Shown in pieces: positions 10,851 to 22,780 of a DNA stretch of 64,000 bases. How positions within the stretch are numbered: the first letter of the stretch is position 1; the number at the start of each line of letters is the position of its first letter. The notes under the pieces are model-generated. The model saw nothing but the letters and a program-made list of their open reading frames with translations. It was not told the DNA's origin and made no database searches. Source of the DNA: Hofstenia miamia (taxonomy: Eukaryota; Xenacoelomorpha; Acoela). Location of the stretch: positions 2,011,182 to 2,075,181 of the forward strand of contig SCFE01000027.1 of NCBI GenBank assembly GCA_004352715.1, in the 5' to 3' direction. The translations under genes and the position numbers were made by a program.

Positions 10851-11905
10851 TGGTCACCAAATTAATGAAGATTTCTAATTAAAAATTATGGTGAATGAGT
10901 GATACTTGAAGATTTATTAACGTCTAAATTTCTTAAAATAGTTTCTAATTCTCTTACGGAAGATAACCTAAGGTAGCTTGCCTAGGTTCTGCTAGAGGAA
11001 TTTTAGGAAAATTGAAATTAAGTAATTCTTTCACCCTACGGCAACCAAGTATATTTATACTGCTTAATAGAATATTGTTTAAAGCACAACTAAATGATAT
11101 CTTATTATTAAAAAAAATAATTTAAGAATTTCCCTTTAAAAATTTAATATATTCGGGGAGACATCTAGAGAAAATTAGTAATTCTGACCAGATTTTCTGT
11201 GCTTAAATTTCGAATTAAACAATTTCTGAACTTTGTAATTTACATGCAATTACAAAGTTGTCATTTCGTCGCTGTTTAAAATATAGAGTAGGTCCTAATT
11301 AATGCATTTTCCTTAACTATTTCCATAAATCTGATAAATTCAGGAAATTTTTTGAGTTATCTAAAAATTTCCTCTTCTTGCTCAGTTAGACAAATAAAAA
11401 TCAAAGATTTGAATGAGCAGCCAGAGATGAATACTGACTGGGTCCATGATTTAGGAAATTATGCACAAAACAGACCGAATAAAATGAATTTTAACAAGCT
11501 TGTAAACAAAATTTCCGCCTATCCCTGCAATAATTAAAGTGGATAGGTAAAAAGATCTGCTAAAAGAATGGTATATTCCATCCATTAGTGGTAAAATAGA
11601 CAATTATAAATAGGACACAATCGATGCGAGTTGAACCAATTAAGTGCATGCATATTGGGATTATAAAATTACTCTTGCGTGCATCATTCTTGTTCGTGCT
11701 ACAGCTAAGAATCGACTCCAAAACAATTGGTAAAAGCGAATTTTTAAATAGCTTCCATAGAGCATTAATATTTTAATGTTTTATATTAAGTTCCGTTGTC
11801 TAGACAAGGCTAATTAATAAACAAAAAATCAGCAGAAAAATCAATGTTAAAGTGGATCAAAAAAGGCTCCAAAAATTTCATAATGAGTTGAAAAGAGGCT
11901 TGAAA
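10850..11905. other. No gene seen
   Basis: AT-rich sequence between the decayed RT and the start of duplicated block A. A 61-codon frame at 11352-11537 has no recognisable domain or splice context. Confidence 0.45.
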
Positions 11906-12599
11906 AATGGTTGCCGGGCCGCGTCCATATCTTTGATGGTTACAACTACTAAGACCAAGATTTTCAAGTCAAGTTCAAGTTATTCAGCCGGAGCTCCAGT
12001 GTTTACATTTCGAGTATTTTTTGAAGATAATTCAATCGAGTTTTTTCTAATTCTGAGATTTTTTTGAGATAAATGTAGTTTATTTTACAATTAGTTTTGC
12101 AAGCTAAAAAATAACTATTTGCGATTGATAAAGAATCTGAAAGTTAGAATAGTTCAAATCTTATGGTGTTAGCGATTTCTCTTCAGAGTTCTTCCGATCC
12201 AGTATTGCAAGCTCATTCGAGTTTTTAACATTCCGATTGTCGAAAACCTTTAGTACGACCTCGTTTCTTATAAAAATTGCCAAAAATGACTTTGTCCCAA
12301 TTCACCATTTAGAAATTTAATATGAATCATTTTGACTCCAACTGTACAAATTCGGTTTGATATTGCCTGTGCGTACGGGGGCATGACATTTATTAACCTT
12401 ACCATCTAACGTACAAAAGACTTTGTAATCGTTCAAAATATTTGAACCTTGAAAACAAGAATAAAACGCAGCTAAAATAACTAAAATTGAAAATAATATA
12501 TACAAAATAGTGTTTTGGAGTGTCAAAATATATGTTGACAGCCAAAACAATGCTAAAAAGTTCTAAGAACAATAAATTCACACTGAAAATATAAGGAAA

Positions 12600-14312
12600 T
12601 TAACAAAACTCAATTTTATGTAAAACATATTTTGTCATACTTTGGTATCCAACAAAGACTGAATTGTAACTGCATCTGGAAATTTGGCAATAAAATCCAG
12701 TTTCCATTCCGGGATCAGGTACAGCGAAATTTGTATACTGTGAGCAGGTAGTCATTTTGTCGATATTATACACGGATAAAATTTCATCTGAGGAGTTGTA
12801 TCCAACAAGTATTTTTTCGCTCAGAAATTCAGCTAGGTAGCACGGAGTCAATAAATTTATTGCTTGCCCAGAATTAAATGAGAAAAGATGCATTTACAAT
12901 TCAGAAATCAAAACAATCTTATCTAAATCAGGACTTACCGACATGTTTTTAGGATCACGTAAATCACATTTATCAATGGATTTTGTTAAGACATTAGTAA
13001 TGACGTTGTGTTTGTATATTGAACCATTTTTAAAGTAAAAATACACAAATTTTCTACAAGGGCTAGCACAAACCAACGTCAATTTCGCTGATTCATTAAA
13101 ATTAACAGGATAATCGATCCAGTCATGATAATTTCTAAGTAAAAGTAGCTTAGATTTATCAAAGAAGCACAGAAGATCATCATTTGATAATAATGCTATA
13201 TAACGAATCGCATTAAATTGGATCCTTGGCGGTTTAGGTTCGTACTCCTGTTGCAATATACCAGTATCACTAAATGTTAAGAGTTTATTCCTATTGACTA
13301 TATAAAGTTTTTGACATAGCGGATGATATTCAAATGGGTAATATTTAAGGCATTTCATTTGAACAACATTGGTTCGCTTAAGCTTATTTTCATCTTTGAA
13401 AAAGTCCTTATGCATTTTTTCACAAACATAACCAAATATAGACTCTACATTTGATTCAAATTCAAGCCGAAGTAATTTTGACGGGGTGATGGAAGCAAAT
13501 GTATATTTTGACATACTAATCTTCTCCATTCCTCTAACTAAACATAGATAATCTTTGATAATTCTAAATTCGCATTTTTTAGTGAGTTCATTAAAATTTT
13601 CCTCATGGTGCTTTAAAAAATTAAATAAAGCTGATTTACTTCTGATGTTCTTTTCATATTCCTCCAGCAAATCTTCGAAGAGCTTATTTTCTTTATTAAA
13701 AGTATCCTTGATGATCTTCAACATTAAATTATACCTATTTTGAACAGTTTCTTTCAAAGACTCCTCTAAGTAACGCTTTTTGTTGTTCAGCATCGAGACC
13801 GAAGCATTGACTTCATCAAATAATTCAGTATCATCATTTAAAATTCTTTGAAAGTTATCAGCGAAAAACTTTTTAAAATGCGAAAGAGTGTGCTTCTCAT
13901 GATCTTTATCAGAGCAACTATTGCAGACCATTAAACTACATGTTTCGCATACCAATGTAAGATCCTTTTTTTTGTGGGCTTCACAATAAAGACTGTTGCC
14001 TTCAACCAAAGGCCACAAATAGTGACCTTGACTCACTATTTCTTGATGACTAAGAGAACACTCAAGACAAAGTATTAAACATTTTGGACAAAACTGAAAT
14101 TCATTTGAATTCGTCGTACTATAACATTTGCTGCAGGATTCTAAGTCAGCCACTATAGTAACATTACACAAAGGACAATCTATTGATTCTTTATCTTCTA
14201 AATTTCTTAAAAGACAATTTTCACAAAATGAATGCCCACAATGGACCATTGGAGGATTATCAAACACTTCATCACAGATGAAGCATAACATACCTGTAAC
14301 TTCACTCGTCAT
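12600..14312 (-). pseudogene. TRIM-like gene A (RING/B-box/coiled coil), split by one stop
   Basis: Near-identical to intact gene B except for a TAA at codon 473 (12894-12896), where B has a Lys codon. That gives a 472-codon frame (14312-12894) directly followed by an ATG frame of 97 codons (12893-12600) carrying the C-terminal part. RING Cys/His residues and both B-boxes are intact. The C-terminal 30 residues differ from B, C and D (F-Y-C-Q-I-S-R-C-S-Y-N against D-Y-F-Q-I-V-R-R-S-A-N). The middle (S-D-T-G-I-L-Q-Q-E-Y-E-P-K-P-P-R-I-Q) matches C/D rather than B, so it is a mosaic. A truncated 472-residue protein with RING, B-boxes and coiled coil could still be made. Whether it is functional or decaying cannot be told from sequence. 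Confidence 0.8.
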
Positions 14313-14988
14313 AACGTGTTCTATAAAAAATATTAATACAAAGTTAGAATTTTATTAGGCACTGTAAAGTTAAACAATAGTTTAAATCTACAAGTTAAAT
14401 TAGTGTAAAAATATTTTTGTAAATATTGCAAAAATGTTCCCTAGTACTGCATCTAGCAAAACAAGTATGTATCTTTAGATTTAACTACCCAAGATGACAA
14501 AAATTTACAATATAGGTATCCTGCATGTAATTGATGAGCATATGTTCCTAAATCTCAAATTTAATATAGGTAAATAAATATTAATAATAAGCATTACCCT
14601 ACAACTCAAATAGCAAATTATGATGTTCAATTACAGCTATGAAATATATTAATGTTTTATTCGTTAGCAAGTGAAAAGAACCTGTTAAATATTTTGTCAA
14701 TATGCTGGAAATTCACCAAATGTTTACAAATAATAGTCTTGTTGTTTTTTTGAAGCAATTATTTTAAAGATCATGAAAATTAGAATCCAAGAATAAATTA
14801 TTGAACTATTTTAAAAGGAAATTCCTCAAGAAATATATTTTTTAGTGCTACAGTGATTTCATTTTTTAGTAGAAATATTGTTAAAATACACTATTTAGTT
14901 AGTAAATTTCTACATCTTTTGTCAAAATCCTTATCAAAATTCGATCTAGATAAACTAAATGTTCTAATGCCATTCTTCAATATAGTTT
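14313..14988. other. Upstream region of gene A
   Basis: Shared with copies B, C and D. Immediately before the gene's ATG, on the minus strand, lies TATTTTTTATAG followed by AACACGTT-ATG, a good splice-acceptor shape (pyrimidine/T tract plus TAG). The gene may therefore have an intron in its 5' UTR, with the upstream exon in the conserved frame at 14989-15273 or further out. No further domain was seen. Confidence 0.45.
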
Positions 14989-15273
14989 TTACCGCTCACC
15001 AAACTCTTCCTTAAAGGATATTTGTAATTCTGTTGAAAACCTTAACCTTAAACTGTCTGGCGCCCATTTGAAAGGACAAACTGCTTTTCCACATTTACAA
15101 AATTGTTTTGCAAGCCTATCAGCAAATTTGAAAATCGTGAGGCATGGCAGGTCCTTTGGGGAACATGTTATAATGTAATGTTGAAAAATTATATTAGAGC
15201 GTCTTGTAGTGGCTGAAGTTGTTTCATTTGAACATTTCATATCTTTGAAAATATTTAAGATTTCTCCAAACAA
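14989..15273 (-). pseudogene. Conserved short frame upstream of TRIM gene A, shortened
   Basis: A 94-codon frame (F-G-E-I-L-N-I-F-K-D-M-K...) found at the same place in all four gene copies. It has a Cys pair (C-K-C near residue 62) but no domain I can name. In A a CAA-to-TAA change removes the last four codons found in the others. It has no ATG at its start (it opens with TTG), so it looks more like an exon remnant than an independent gene. Confidence 0.35.
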
Positions 15274-16205
15274 ATTTTCATGAATTTATTGGGTTTTGAG
15301 CCCATGCATGCAACAAGGCAATTGAGGGTTTCTTTATATGAGCAAAAATACCCCAAACCGATTGCATTGTTCAACAGAACGGCGCCTCATCTAGATCAAG
15401 TCTTCGGCGCCTCATCTAGATGAAGTTTTCTGATTTGGTATTATATCAGAGGCAATTCAAAATTACAATAATTAAAGGTTAAAAATGATTAGATCTAATT
15501 ATATTATTAAATATTTTTGCTCACTAAAAAGTACAGTGCTAGAACCCATTTTATTAGTTTATCATAACAGTGAAATCTCAAAAATCTTCACCATATATAA
15601 AGGGCAGCATGTTTGTAGTTAGGAGAATCTACCCCTCCCTCTAGAGCAGAGGTCATCCCCTACAATAAATGTTTGCACTTGGCTACCAAGTAGTGATAAG
15701 TGTGCATTTGAGTAACAAATATACCTACTGTATATTAAAGCCCCTACTCCTTTTAATAGCTTCACTATCATAAAAACATAACCAATGCAGATAACAACTA
15801 TGTAATTTTTTAAATTTGTACATTATATTAAACATAAACGTCTTTGAAATTTACTTAAATTTTTTGATGATTTCTTGAAAAAATTCTTTAGTGTTGACAT
15901 CTCATGAAAATCTCTAAAATTGGAGTGCAAAGTGCAAACTTTGAGTAGCTCCATGTTATTTTCGTCTAAGACCTTTGACTTTCTGCATAGAAAGCCTCAA
16001 AGGCTTTGTGTTGTCTATCTGCAACCAAGAAAAAGCTAAGAGTATTTGTTGCGGACATAGGCATATTTCGATCATATTTTGTTAATGAATTTTAATCTTT
16101 TGTTTAGACTTTCAAGGAAATCATATACAAATGCTGCCAAGTGATAGTATTGTTATTTTAAGTGATATATTGATTATTGTTTCTGTTACCTACAGAGATT
16201 TATCC
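15274..16205. other. Block A distal upstream region; nothing firm
   Basis: Shared with B, C and D. It holds two tandem copies of a 26-bp unit containing 'ggcgcctcatctagat' (15379-15430; C and D have only one). It also holds a short frame (about 15975-15830 minus; L-L-K-V-C-T-L-H-S-N-F-R) conserved in the other copies. No recognisable gene. Confidence 0.5.
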
Positions 16206-16805
16206 NNNNNNNNNNNNNNNNNNNNNNNNNNNNNNNNNNNNNNNNNNNNNNNNNNNNNNNNNNNNNNNNNNNNNNNNNNNNNNNNNNNNNNNNNNNNNNN
16301 NNNNNNNNNNNNNNNNNNNNNNNNNNNNNNNNNNNNNNNNNNNNNNNNNNNNNNNNNNNNNNNNNNNNNNNNNNNNNNNNNNNNNNNNNNNNNNNNNNNN
16401 NNNNNNNNNNNNNNNNNNNNNNNNNNNNNNNNNNNNNNNNNNNNNNNNNNNNNNNNNNNNNNNNNNNNNNNNNNNNNNNNNNNNNNNNNNNNNNNNNNNN
16501 NNNNNNNNNNNNNNNNNNNNNNNNNNNNNNNNNNNNNNNNNNNNNNNNNNNNNNNNNNNNNNNNNNNNNNNNNNNNNNNNNNNNNNNNNNNNNNNNNNNN
16601 NNNNNNNNNNNNNNNNNNNNNNNNNNNNNNNNNNNNNNNNNNNNNNNNNNNNNNNNNNNNNNNNNNNNNNNNNNNNNNNNNNNNNNNNNNNNNNNNNNNN
16701 NNNNNNNNNNNNNNNNNNNNNNNNNNNNNNNNNNNNNNNNNNNNNNNNNNNNNNNNNNNNNNNNNNNNNNNNNNNNNNNNNNNNNNNNNNNNNNNNNNNN
16801 NNNNN
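16206..16805. other. Assembly gap, 600 N
   Basis: Undetermined bases. In the homologous place in block D (40453-40841) the sequence is only about 389 bp, so the gap length is probably an estimate. Open frames running through it are meaningless. Confidence 0.95.
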
Positions 16806-18640
16806 ATGGGTGTAGTGAATTTCTCTATAAATTGGCATCATAATGTTAACTCTGGACACATTAGACGAAATTTCAGTTTAAAATATTCCAAATTATTTCA
16901 AAGGATGAATTACATTTTATTACCTATCTTAATACATGCGAAAAATATTTAAAATCGTCTTGCATGATTATAATAGACTAAGTCGTTCTGATTTTGATTA
17001 CTTCTATAAATTATCACTGCTTCATTTTGTTATAAAAACTTTTAACGTGAGATTAATTGTCTTTAGGCTATTTAAGATTTTAGAGCTCTTGACGAAAATA
17101 CGTGTTTTCTAAAAAATATTTGATTTTTGCGCTCTGTAGCCTTATACCTTGAACTTTTGTCGGCGGTCTGAGCTGGATTCCTATTGATTGATTGTTATTA
17201 CATTATTATTCACCATAAAAACTGAATTGCGCTGCTAAGTCTTGGGCTAATCGAGGTAAAAATATGTTTACTACTCTCCTGAACTGAACACTTCTTCTAT
17301 ATAAGCAATTTTGAAAGGCTAAATATTCTATCCTGAAAAGCCACATTGTCCAACTATATCACAAAAAGAATTTTGCTGTGAATAAAAATGATTTACAAAT
17401 CTAGATGGTCTTTTGTGCGTATTAGCCCTACAGTAGAGCTTATCGAAATTTTATTGAATATAAAAACATCTTCCACAGCTTGTTACTAAGTTTTTGAAAT
17501 TTGGCCAATATCGAAATTATTTAAATTAGATTAGACATAATTTTTTTCTTCATCAATTTATAGCCTGATGGGAATGGAAGCAAAGGCAGTTTACCTTTTA
17601 AGATGTTATATATTTATATATCCCATAGATGGAAATCAGTCGGTACTGACCACTGGACCGGATCTGGTCACCCTTTATTTCACTTCAACGATCAAAATGG
17701 GTAACTTTGAGGTGTGTCTCTGTTCATACCAATCTGGGAGGTTACAAATCAAGCTGCAAAAGCACGTAAAAATTCCCATACCTATATTTACTAAGATATG
17801 ATATAAAATACACTAATTTTCAAAAAACATCACTTATGTGCACTGTACGGTTTTGCGAAAAAGTTAATAGATCACATATGCAATTCACTAAAGTTGGTCA
17901 AGGCGACTTTTTTGAATCAATACAAGTCCATAACGTAATGATCTAAGTATCTAATAGGGCTCGGTTTTATACCGAAACCAATAGAGCGGTATTTTGACAA
18001 TAAAGGAAAAATACCGATACCATGGTCTCTTGCCTAAAAAATTTATCGGTATTTATTGAAAAGTATGTGTATTGTATGCACTATGAAAACTTTAAATATT
18101 TCTGTGCGAAAACTAGAATATAGCACGTTGGAAAACTCAGGAAATTTTTTAACAAGAAAGATTTATTAATCATGAAGTTACAATTATATGGCTGGATTTG
18201 CTGATAAGTGCACAACATTTTAATAAAAATATATTCAGAAAAACGAGCTATTTATATATTTTTCGTTAAGAAAATCTGATTGTTTAATAATGGCTTTTTT
18301 ATTAATCATTAATTTAAACACTCTCTGCGAAAATTATGATGTGACAATACACTTTGCAGAACAATGCTGTGATAGAAATATAAAAGTATTTGGAAAGCAT
18401 TCTTTTACATTATAATAATACATATTGTTTCTCATTGTTAAGATTGTTTTTCATTATATGTTTGTTGTGTATGTAAAGATTAAAACTGCTGTCACCATTT
18501 TAATTTCTGTTTTTATTGTACTAATTGAATGTTTTAGCGTCATCAACTAACATTATTAAAAGAAGAACTTCTATCTTGGAATACTCTTGTGTATGTTTTC
18601 TCCACCATTTCCAACCAACAATGAAGAAATGAAGTAAGTA
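16806..18640 (+). repeat. Flank A (flanking block of the duplicated unit)
   Basis: Nearly identical to flanks C (34165-35990) and D (40842-42670). It begins inside a short frame ending in M-N-Y-I-L-L-P-I-L-I-H-A-K that is preserved in flanks A-D. A 77-codon frame at 17568-17801 (M-G-M-E-A-K-A-V-Y-L-L) is identical in A, C and D and starts just after a strong acceptor-like tract (ttttttcttcatcaatttatag, of which the last bases are at about 17563). It has no known domain. The rest is AT-rich with no gene. Confidence 0.75.
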
Positions 18641-19335
18641 TTATCATTGTTCATTGAGCTGTAGATGAAATTCGCTATATGGACTTTATCATTTATTAGT
18701 GCATTTTATATTTTCTTTGTAAATAAATTTATTATTTATAAATGTTCGTTTTCTCTGTATGGTGAGAATATGCGTCTGTGGAAGCATGTATTTATATTTT
18801 AAAAATTATTTTCACTTGGAAATAATTATTGATTTAAGTTTTATAAAAGTTTTTATTTTTGCAATTGACATATGTATTGTCTGTTTTTGTTTGAAAATAC
18901 TTATTAATTACGGTCTTTACTGAAGAAATTCAGCAATGAAATATAATTCCATAAACGTAATTTTTTTGCATATAGAATTTCAGTGGTTTTTAAAAATGGA
19001 ATATATATGCATAGAAAAATTATTACATTTTCAACATTTTTAATTTCATGTGATTTCGAAAATTATTTATGTAATATGTATAAAAAATTGGTTACATTTT
19101 ATACAATAGACTGCAAACAAATGTGTTTGCCAACAAATATTACAACAAAAGAGAATATATTCCAATGACGTCAGAGATAAACAGACGGCCAAAGTACACA
19201 ATTACATCATATCCATGACAGACATGCCCGCCAAGGTCAAAGGTAAAAAATATCAACGTCATGGACTCGGATCTATACTACTCCTGTGGGTATAAATACT
19301 TTGTACTATAATTAATATAAGTTAGTGAAGGCTTG
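18640..19335. other. No gene seen
   Basis: Unique AT-rich sequence. A TATAAATA-like string at about 19291 is preceded by a GC-richer patch with a TGACGTCA element at about 19166, but no coding sequence follows within reach, so I do not call a promoter. Confidence 0.4.
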
Positions 19336-19790
19336 CTTAAATTTATTAGGCTTAATAGGTTAAACAGTAATTATTTATATTCCAAGGTAATTGTATAGTC
19401 TACTAATGATTTTATTAAATAGTGAAATCTTGCAAAAATTGATAAGATTTTGGCAAGATTTTACTAAATCTTGTAAGAATTTACCAACATATTACCAAAT
19501 TCTTATCAACTTTTTCCATTTTCATTGATTAAGGATGCTAGAAGCCTGAAAAATGTTAGTTCAGGAGATGAAAAAGTATGAATCTGATAAAATATATATG
19601 TCACATTATTCAACAGTTTGGAAAGAAATTCGTGATCTACACAGAATTTTGAAATCCTTTTAAACTAAATATTTTCCTGATTTGATACAGCAATCAGTCT
19701 CAAATTGTTCACATATTAATCGTTTTTTAAATGAAATTACTTATTGCAATTCTATTGTTTTCTGTTCCCATTGTAAGAGTTTCAGGGAAA
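19335..19790 (+). repeat. Interspersed repeat, copy 2 (inverted relative to 7420-7870)
   Basis: Matches the reverse complement of 7420-7870 over about 440 bp with point differences and small indels. No coding capacity is recognised. The two copies lie about 11.5 kb apart in opposite orientation. Confidence 0.65.
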
Positions 19791-20043
19791 GCCCGGCAGC
19801 CAAATTTGTGAACATCAAGTGGCATAATCAGCATAGGAAGCAAAGAAATTCGAAACTTTTTGATTATTTTCAGTGATTATTTATTTCGATTATGCTATAG
19901 TGTTAATTATTTATCTTTTGTTGTAACTAAGCAAAATTATTATGACAAGAATATTTGTCAACAAAAGAGTTTGGCAAAAGGGAGCAACTGAAGACCCGTA
20001 AGCTAATTAATAACACGTTGCGTAAGGAATATCAGTCAAAAGT

Positions 20044-20456
20044 TCAATGACTGAAATATTCATCAACTGGGAACAGGTACATGTTGCTTTTTTTGTAAAG
20101 TGTAATATAAATATGCTGTAAACGGAGGAGGAAGTTGATAAATTTTTTTACACTAAACTTATAAAGCGCTTTATAATTCAACGAATATTCGAAAGCGCTG
20201 CAATTTGTTGCATCTAGCACTGGCCCACATACCCACCATTGAGTCTCGTAATATGTCATGCTAAACAGAAATGTCTTTATTCTTTTCTTGAAGATTACGA
20301 AATTACGCTGCGTGCGTATATCCACCGGTAGTTCATTCCAAAGTTTTGGTGCCACAGTAGAGAATCGTCGTAGCTCTTGGTTATTATTGGAACGCGATAC
20401 GGCCAGCATCATCGAGTTGTCATTCCGAGTATTGATATCTCTTCTTTGTCTTAGCA
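20044..20456 (-). mobile_element. Non-LTR retrotransposon RT, C-terminal fragment
   Basis: The minus-strand frame from 20412 reads R-R-F-S-T-V-A-P-K-L-W-N-E-L-P-V-D-I-R-T, then F-K-K-R-I-K-T-F-L-F, the conserved end of Jockey/CR1-type ORF2 proteins. The 5' side (upstream RT) disappears into the 1000-N gap starting at 20457. The frame is open to 20044, beyond the usual end of the family motif. It is a fragment as far as can be seen. Confidence 0.75.
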
Positions 20457-21456
20457 NNNNNNNNNNNNNNNNNNNNNNNNNNNNNNNNNNNNNNNNNNNN
20501 NNNNNNNNNNNNNNNNNNNNNNNNNNNNNNNNNNNNNNNNNNNNNNNNNNNNNNNNNNNNNNNNNNNNNNNNNNNNNNNNNNNNNNNNNNNNNNNNNNNN
20601 NNNNNNNNNNNNNNNNNNNNNNNNNNNNNNNNNNNNNNNNNNNNNNNNNNNNNNNNNNNNNNNNNNNNNNNNNNNNNNNNNNNNNNNNNNNNNNNNNNNN
20701 NNNNNNNNNNNNNNNNNNNNNNNNNNNNNNNNNNNNNNNNNNNNNNNNNNNNNNNNNNNNNNNNNNNNNNNNNNNNNNNNNNNNNNNNNNNNNNNNNNNN
20801 NNNNNNNNNNNNNNNNNNNNNNNNNNNNNNNNNNNNNNNNNNNNNNNNNNNNNNNNNNNNNNNNNNNNNNNNNNNNNNNNNNNNNNNNNNNNNNNNNNNN
20901 NNNNNNNNNNNNNNNNNNNNNNNNNNNNNNNNNNNNNNNNNNNNNNNNNNNNNNNNNNNNNNNNNNNNNNNNNNNNNNNNNNNNNNNNNNNNNNNNNNNN
21001 NNNNNNNNNNNNNNNNNNNNNNNNNNNNNNNNNNNNNNNNNNNNNNNNNNNNNNNNNNNNNNNNNNNNNNNNNNNNNNNNNNNNNNNNNNNNNNNNNNNN
21101 NNNNNNNNNNNNNNNNNNNNNNNNNNNNNNNNNNNNNNNNNNNNNNNNNNNNNNNNNNNNNNNNNNNNNNNNNNNNNNNNNNNNNNNNNNNNNNNNNNNN
21201 NNNNNNNNNNNNNNNNNNNNNNNNNNNNNNNNNNNNNNNNNNNNNNNNNNNNNNNNNNNNNNNNNNNNNNNNNNNNNNNNNNNNNNNNNNNNNNNNNNNN
21301 NNNNNNNNNNNNNNNNNNNNNNNNNNNNNNNNNNNNNNNNNNNNNNNNNNNNNNNNNNNNNNNNNNNNNNNNNNNNNNNNNNNNNNNNNNNNNNNNNNNN
21401 NNNNNNNNNNNNNNNNNNNNNNNNNNNNNNNNNNNNNNNNNNNNNNNNNNNNNNNN
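20457..21456. other. Assembly gap, 1000 N
   Basis: Exactly 1000 undetermined bases, a placeholder length. It probably hides the rest of the RT to its left. Confidence 0.95.
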
Positions 21457-21824
21457 CTGAACTGTGCATGTTAGAAGAAAATATTCAAGATGTATCTTTT
21501 ATAGTATTTATGATGGAATGCCTTATACAAAATTTTGTAATAGTAAAATTGTTCTTCTTTACTATCAATATGTAAAGATTGATCAATTTTAGGCAAAATA
21601 TAGAAAGCATTTTTTAATTTGGACTTTAATGTTTTCTTTTATCAGAGAAAATACAAAAAACGTTAATAAAATTTTTTTTTGTTGCAGTTGTGGTCTGTAA
21701 GTGTTATTTATAACATTTAGTTAATATTGTTTATAAAGTAGTTTTGATTTTGTAATGCTTCTCAAATAGCAGACAATATGACCAAATGATTTAATTTGAC
21801 AAAGATAAACCCAAATGATTTAAT
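21457..21824. other. 5' leader region of the retrotransposon at 21825
   Basis: Non-coding. An 18-bp string (caaatgatttaatttgac) occurs twice, at about 21783 and 21812, just before the coding region. This is a short direct repeat that may belong to the element's 5' UTR. Confidence 0.45.
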
Positions 21825-22780
21825 TTGACTAACATCTCGCTAATCCTCCCCTGTAATACATGCCGTGAACATTGTATTCATGCGAAGTGTGCTAACCTCA
21901 AAGGAAACGTGATTTCGAAGAGAAGATACCTATGTCAATGTGACGACTGTTGGGATGCAGAGAAGAAGCCACTATGGAATTCGGACGAAGTGGAAGACAG
22001 AATTAAAACAATTGAAAAAAGTATCAACGAGATAAGAGACAGTTTAAATAACTTTGTGTGAAGCTCTGTAGCTCACAACGTGAACCCAACTAATAAGAAT
22101 ACTTGGACCAATGTTGTTAGGCGACAACGAAATGACAGTCTCAGATCTACAGTGAGCATCGACTCTCAAACTCAACCAACCAAAAGACTAAAAAGAAAAG
22201 TCGACGCCAGAGATGAAATGGAATCTAACGTTAATAGCAGAAGACCCCCTGCAATTCTCGGAAGTTCGAATACTGCCGGCAAGTTCAAGGGATCTCCTCT
22301 AACTGAACCAAGATTGCATATATATGTGGGAAGAATTAATAGAGATTGCGATGAAGCCGATATAAAAGAGCATTGTTTATCCACTGGAATGAAATTAATT
22401 AACATCAGAGAGGTCACTAAGGAAGGCTCTAAATTCAAGGGTTATCACTGCATTTTCTCAAGTGATTCTAGAGACATTATACATGATCCAAAGAATTGGC
22501 CATCGGGAGTTCTAATCAATAGGTTTTACCTGGATGATAAAGCCAGGACATGGATGAAATCTCTCAATTGACTAAATATCGCTTACTTAAACTCAAGGTC
22601 TGTTACAAATAAGCTCGAGGACATTGCAATGTTGGCTACTGAGTATGAAATTGACATTTTAACAATTACTGAGAAATGGTTAAACCCAGACTTTCCAATT
22701 AGTGCTCTTCAGTTCTGTGCACTAGACTCGAATATTCAATACGAAGCCGTAAGCATTCCAAGACAAGGTCGTGGAGGTGG
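21825..22780 (+). mobile_element. Non-LTR retrotransposon, 5' half: zinc-finger/ORF1 and start of endonuclease
   Basis: Three stretches in one reading frame, separated by single TGA codons at 22059 and 22569. The first (21825-22061) has P-C-N-T-C...H-C-I-H-A-K-C...Y-L-C-Q-C-D-D-C, a PHD-like zinc finger, then a coiled-coil-like E/K/I tail. The second (22080-22571) has a basic region and an RRM-like block (L-H-I-Y-V-G-R-I-N-R-D-C-D-E-A-D-I-K-E-H-C), typical of ORF1 proteins that bind element RNA. The third (from 22572) reads L-N-I-A-Y-L-N-S-R-S-V-T-N-K-L and D-I-L-T-I-T-E-K-W-L, the N-terminus of an APE-type endonuclease. It is cut by the gap at 22781. The RT part is not visible. Confidence 0.8.

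Larger units (their letters stand above)
11905..18640 (-). repeat. Duplicated block A: TRIM-like gene A plus flank A, with a 600-N gap
   Basis: 11905-16205 matches 23781-27840 inverted, and 35990-40450 and 42670-47060 directly. 16806-18640 matches 34165-35990 and 40842-42670 almost base for base by eye. The order 'gene then flank' is that of the tandem C/D array. The left edge is fuzzy: similarity fades between 11880 and 11940. The right edge is near 18600-18640, where the other copies would enter the next gene copy and this one diverges. Confidence 0.85.

Noticed and set aside
12317-12581. Short frames downstream of each TRIM-like gene (M-N-L-L-F-L-E-L, M-F-W-L-S-T-Y)
   Set aside because: They change frame between copies through single-base indels, so they are more likely 3' UTR.
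16131-16952. Long open frames of 200-430 codons crossing N runs (here and at 20258, 20420, 22722, 22771, 30040, 30107, 58763, 59435)
   Set aside because: They are open only because Ns are not stops. Only the ends outside the gaps carry information, and those were judged separately.
19160-19310. TGACGTCA plus TATAAATA resembling a promoter
   Set aside because: No coding sequence starts downstream within a plausible distance, and such strings are expected by chance in this AT-rich DNA.
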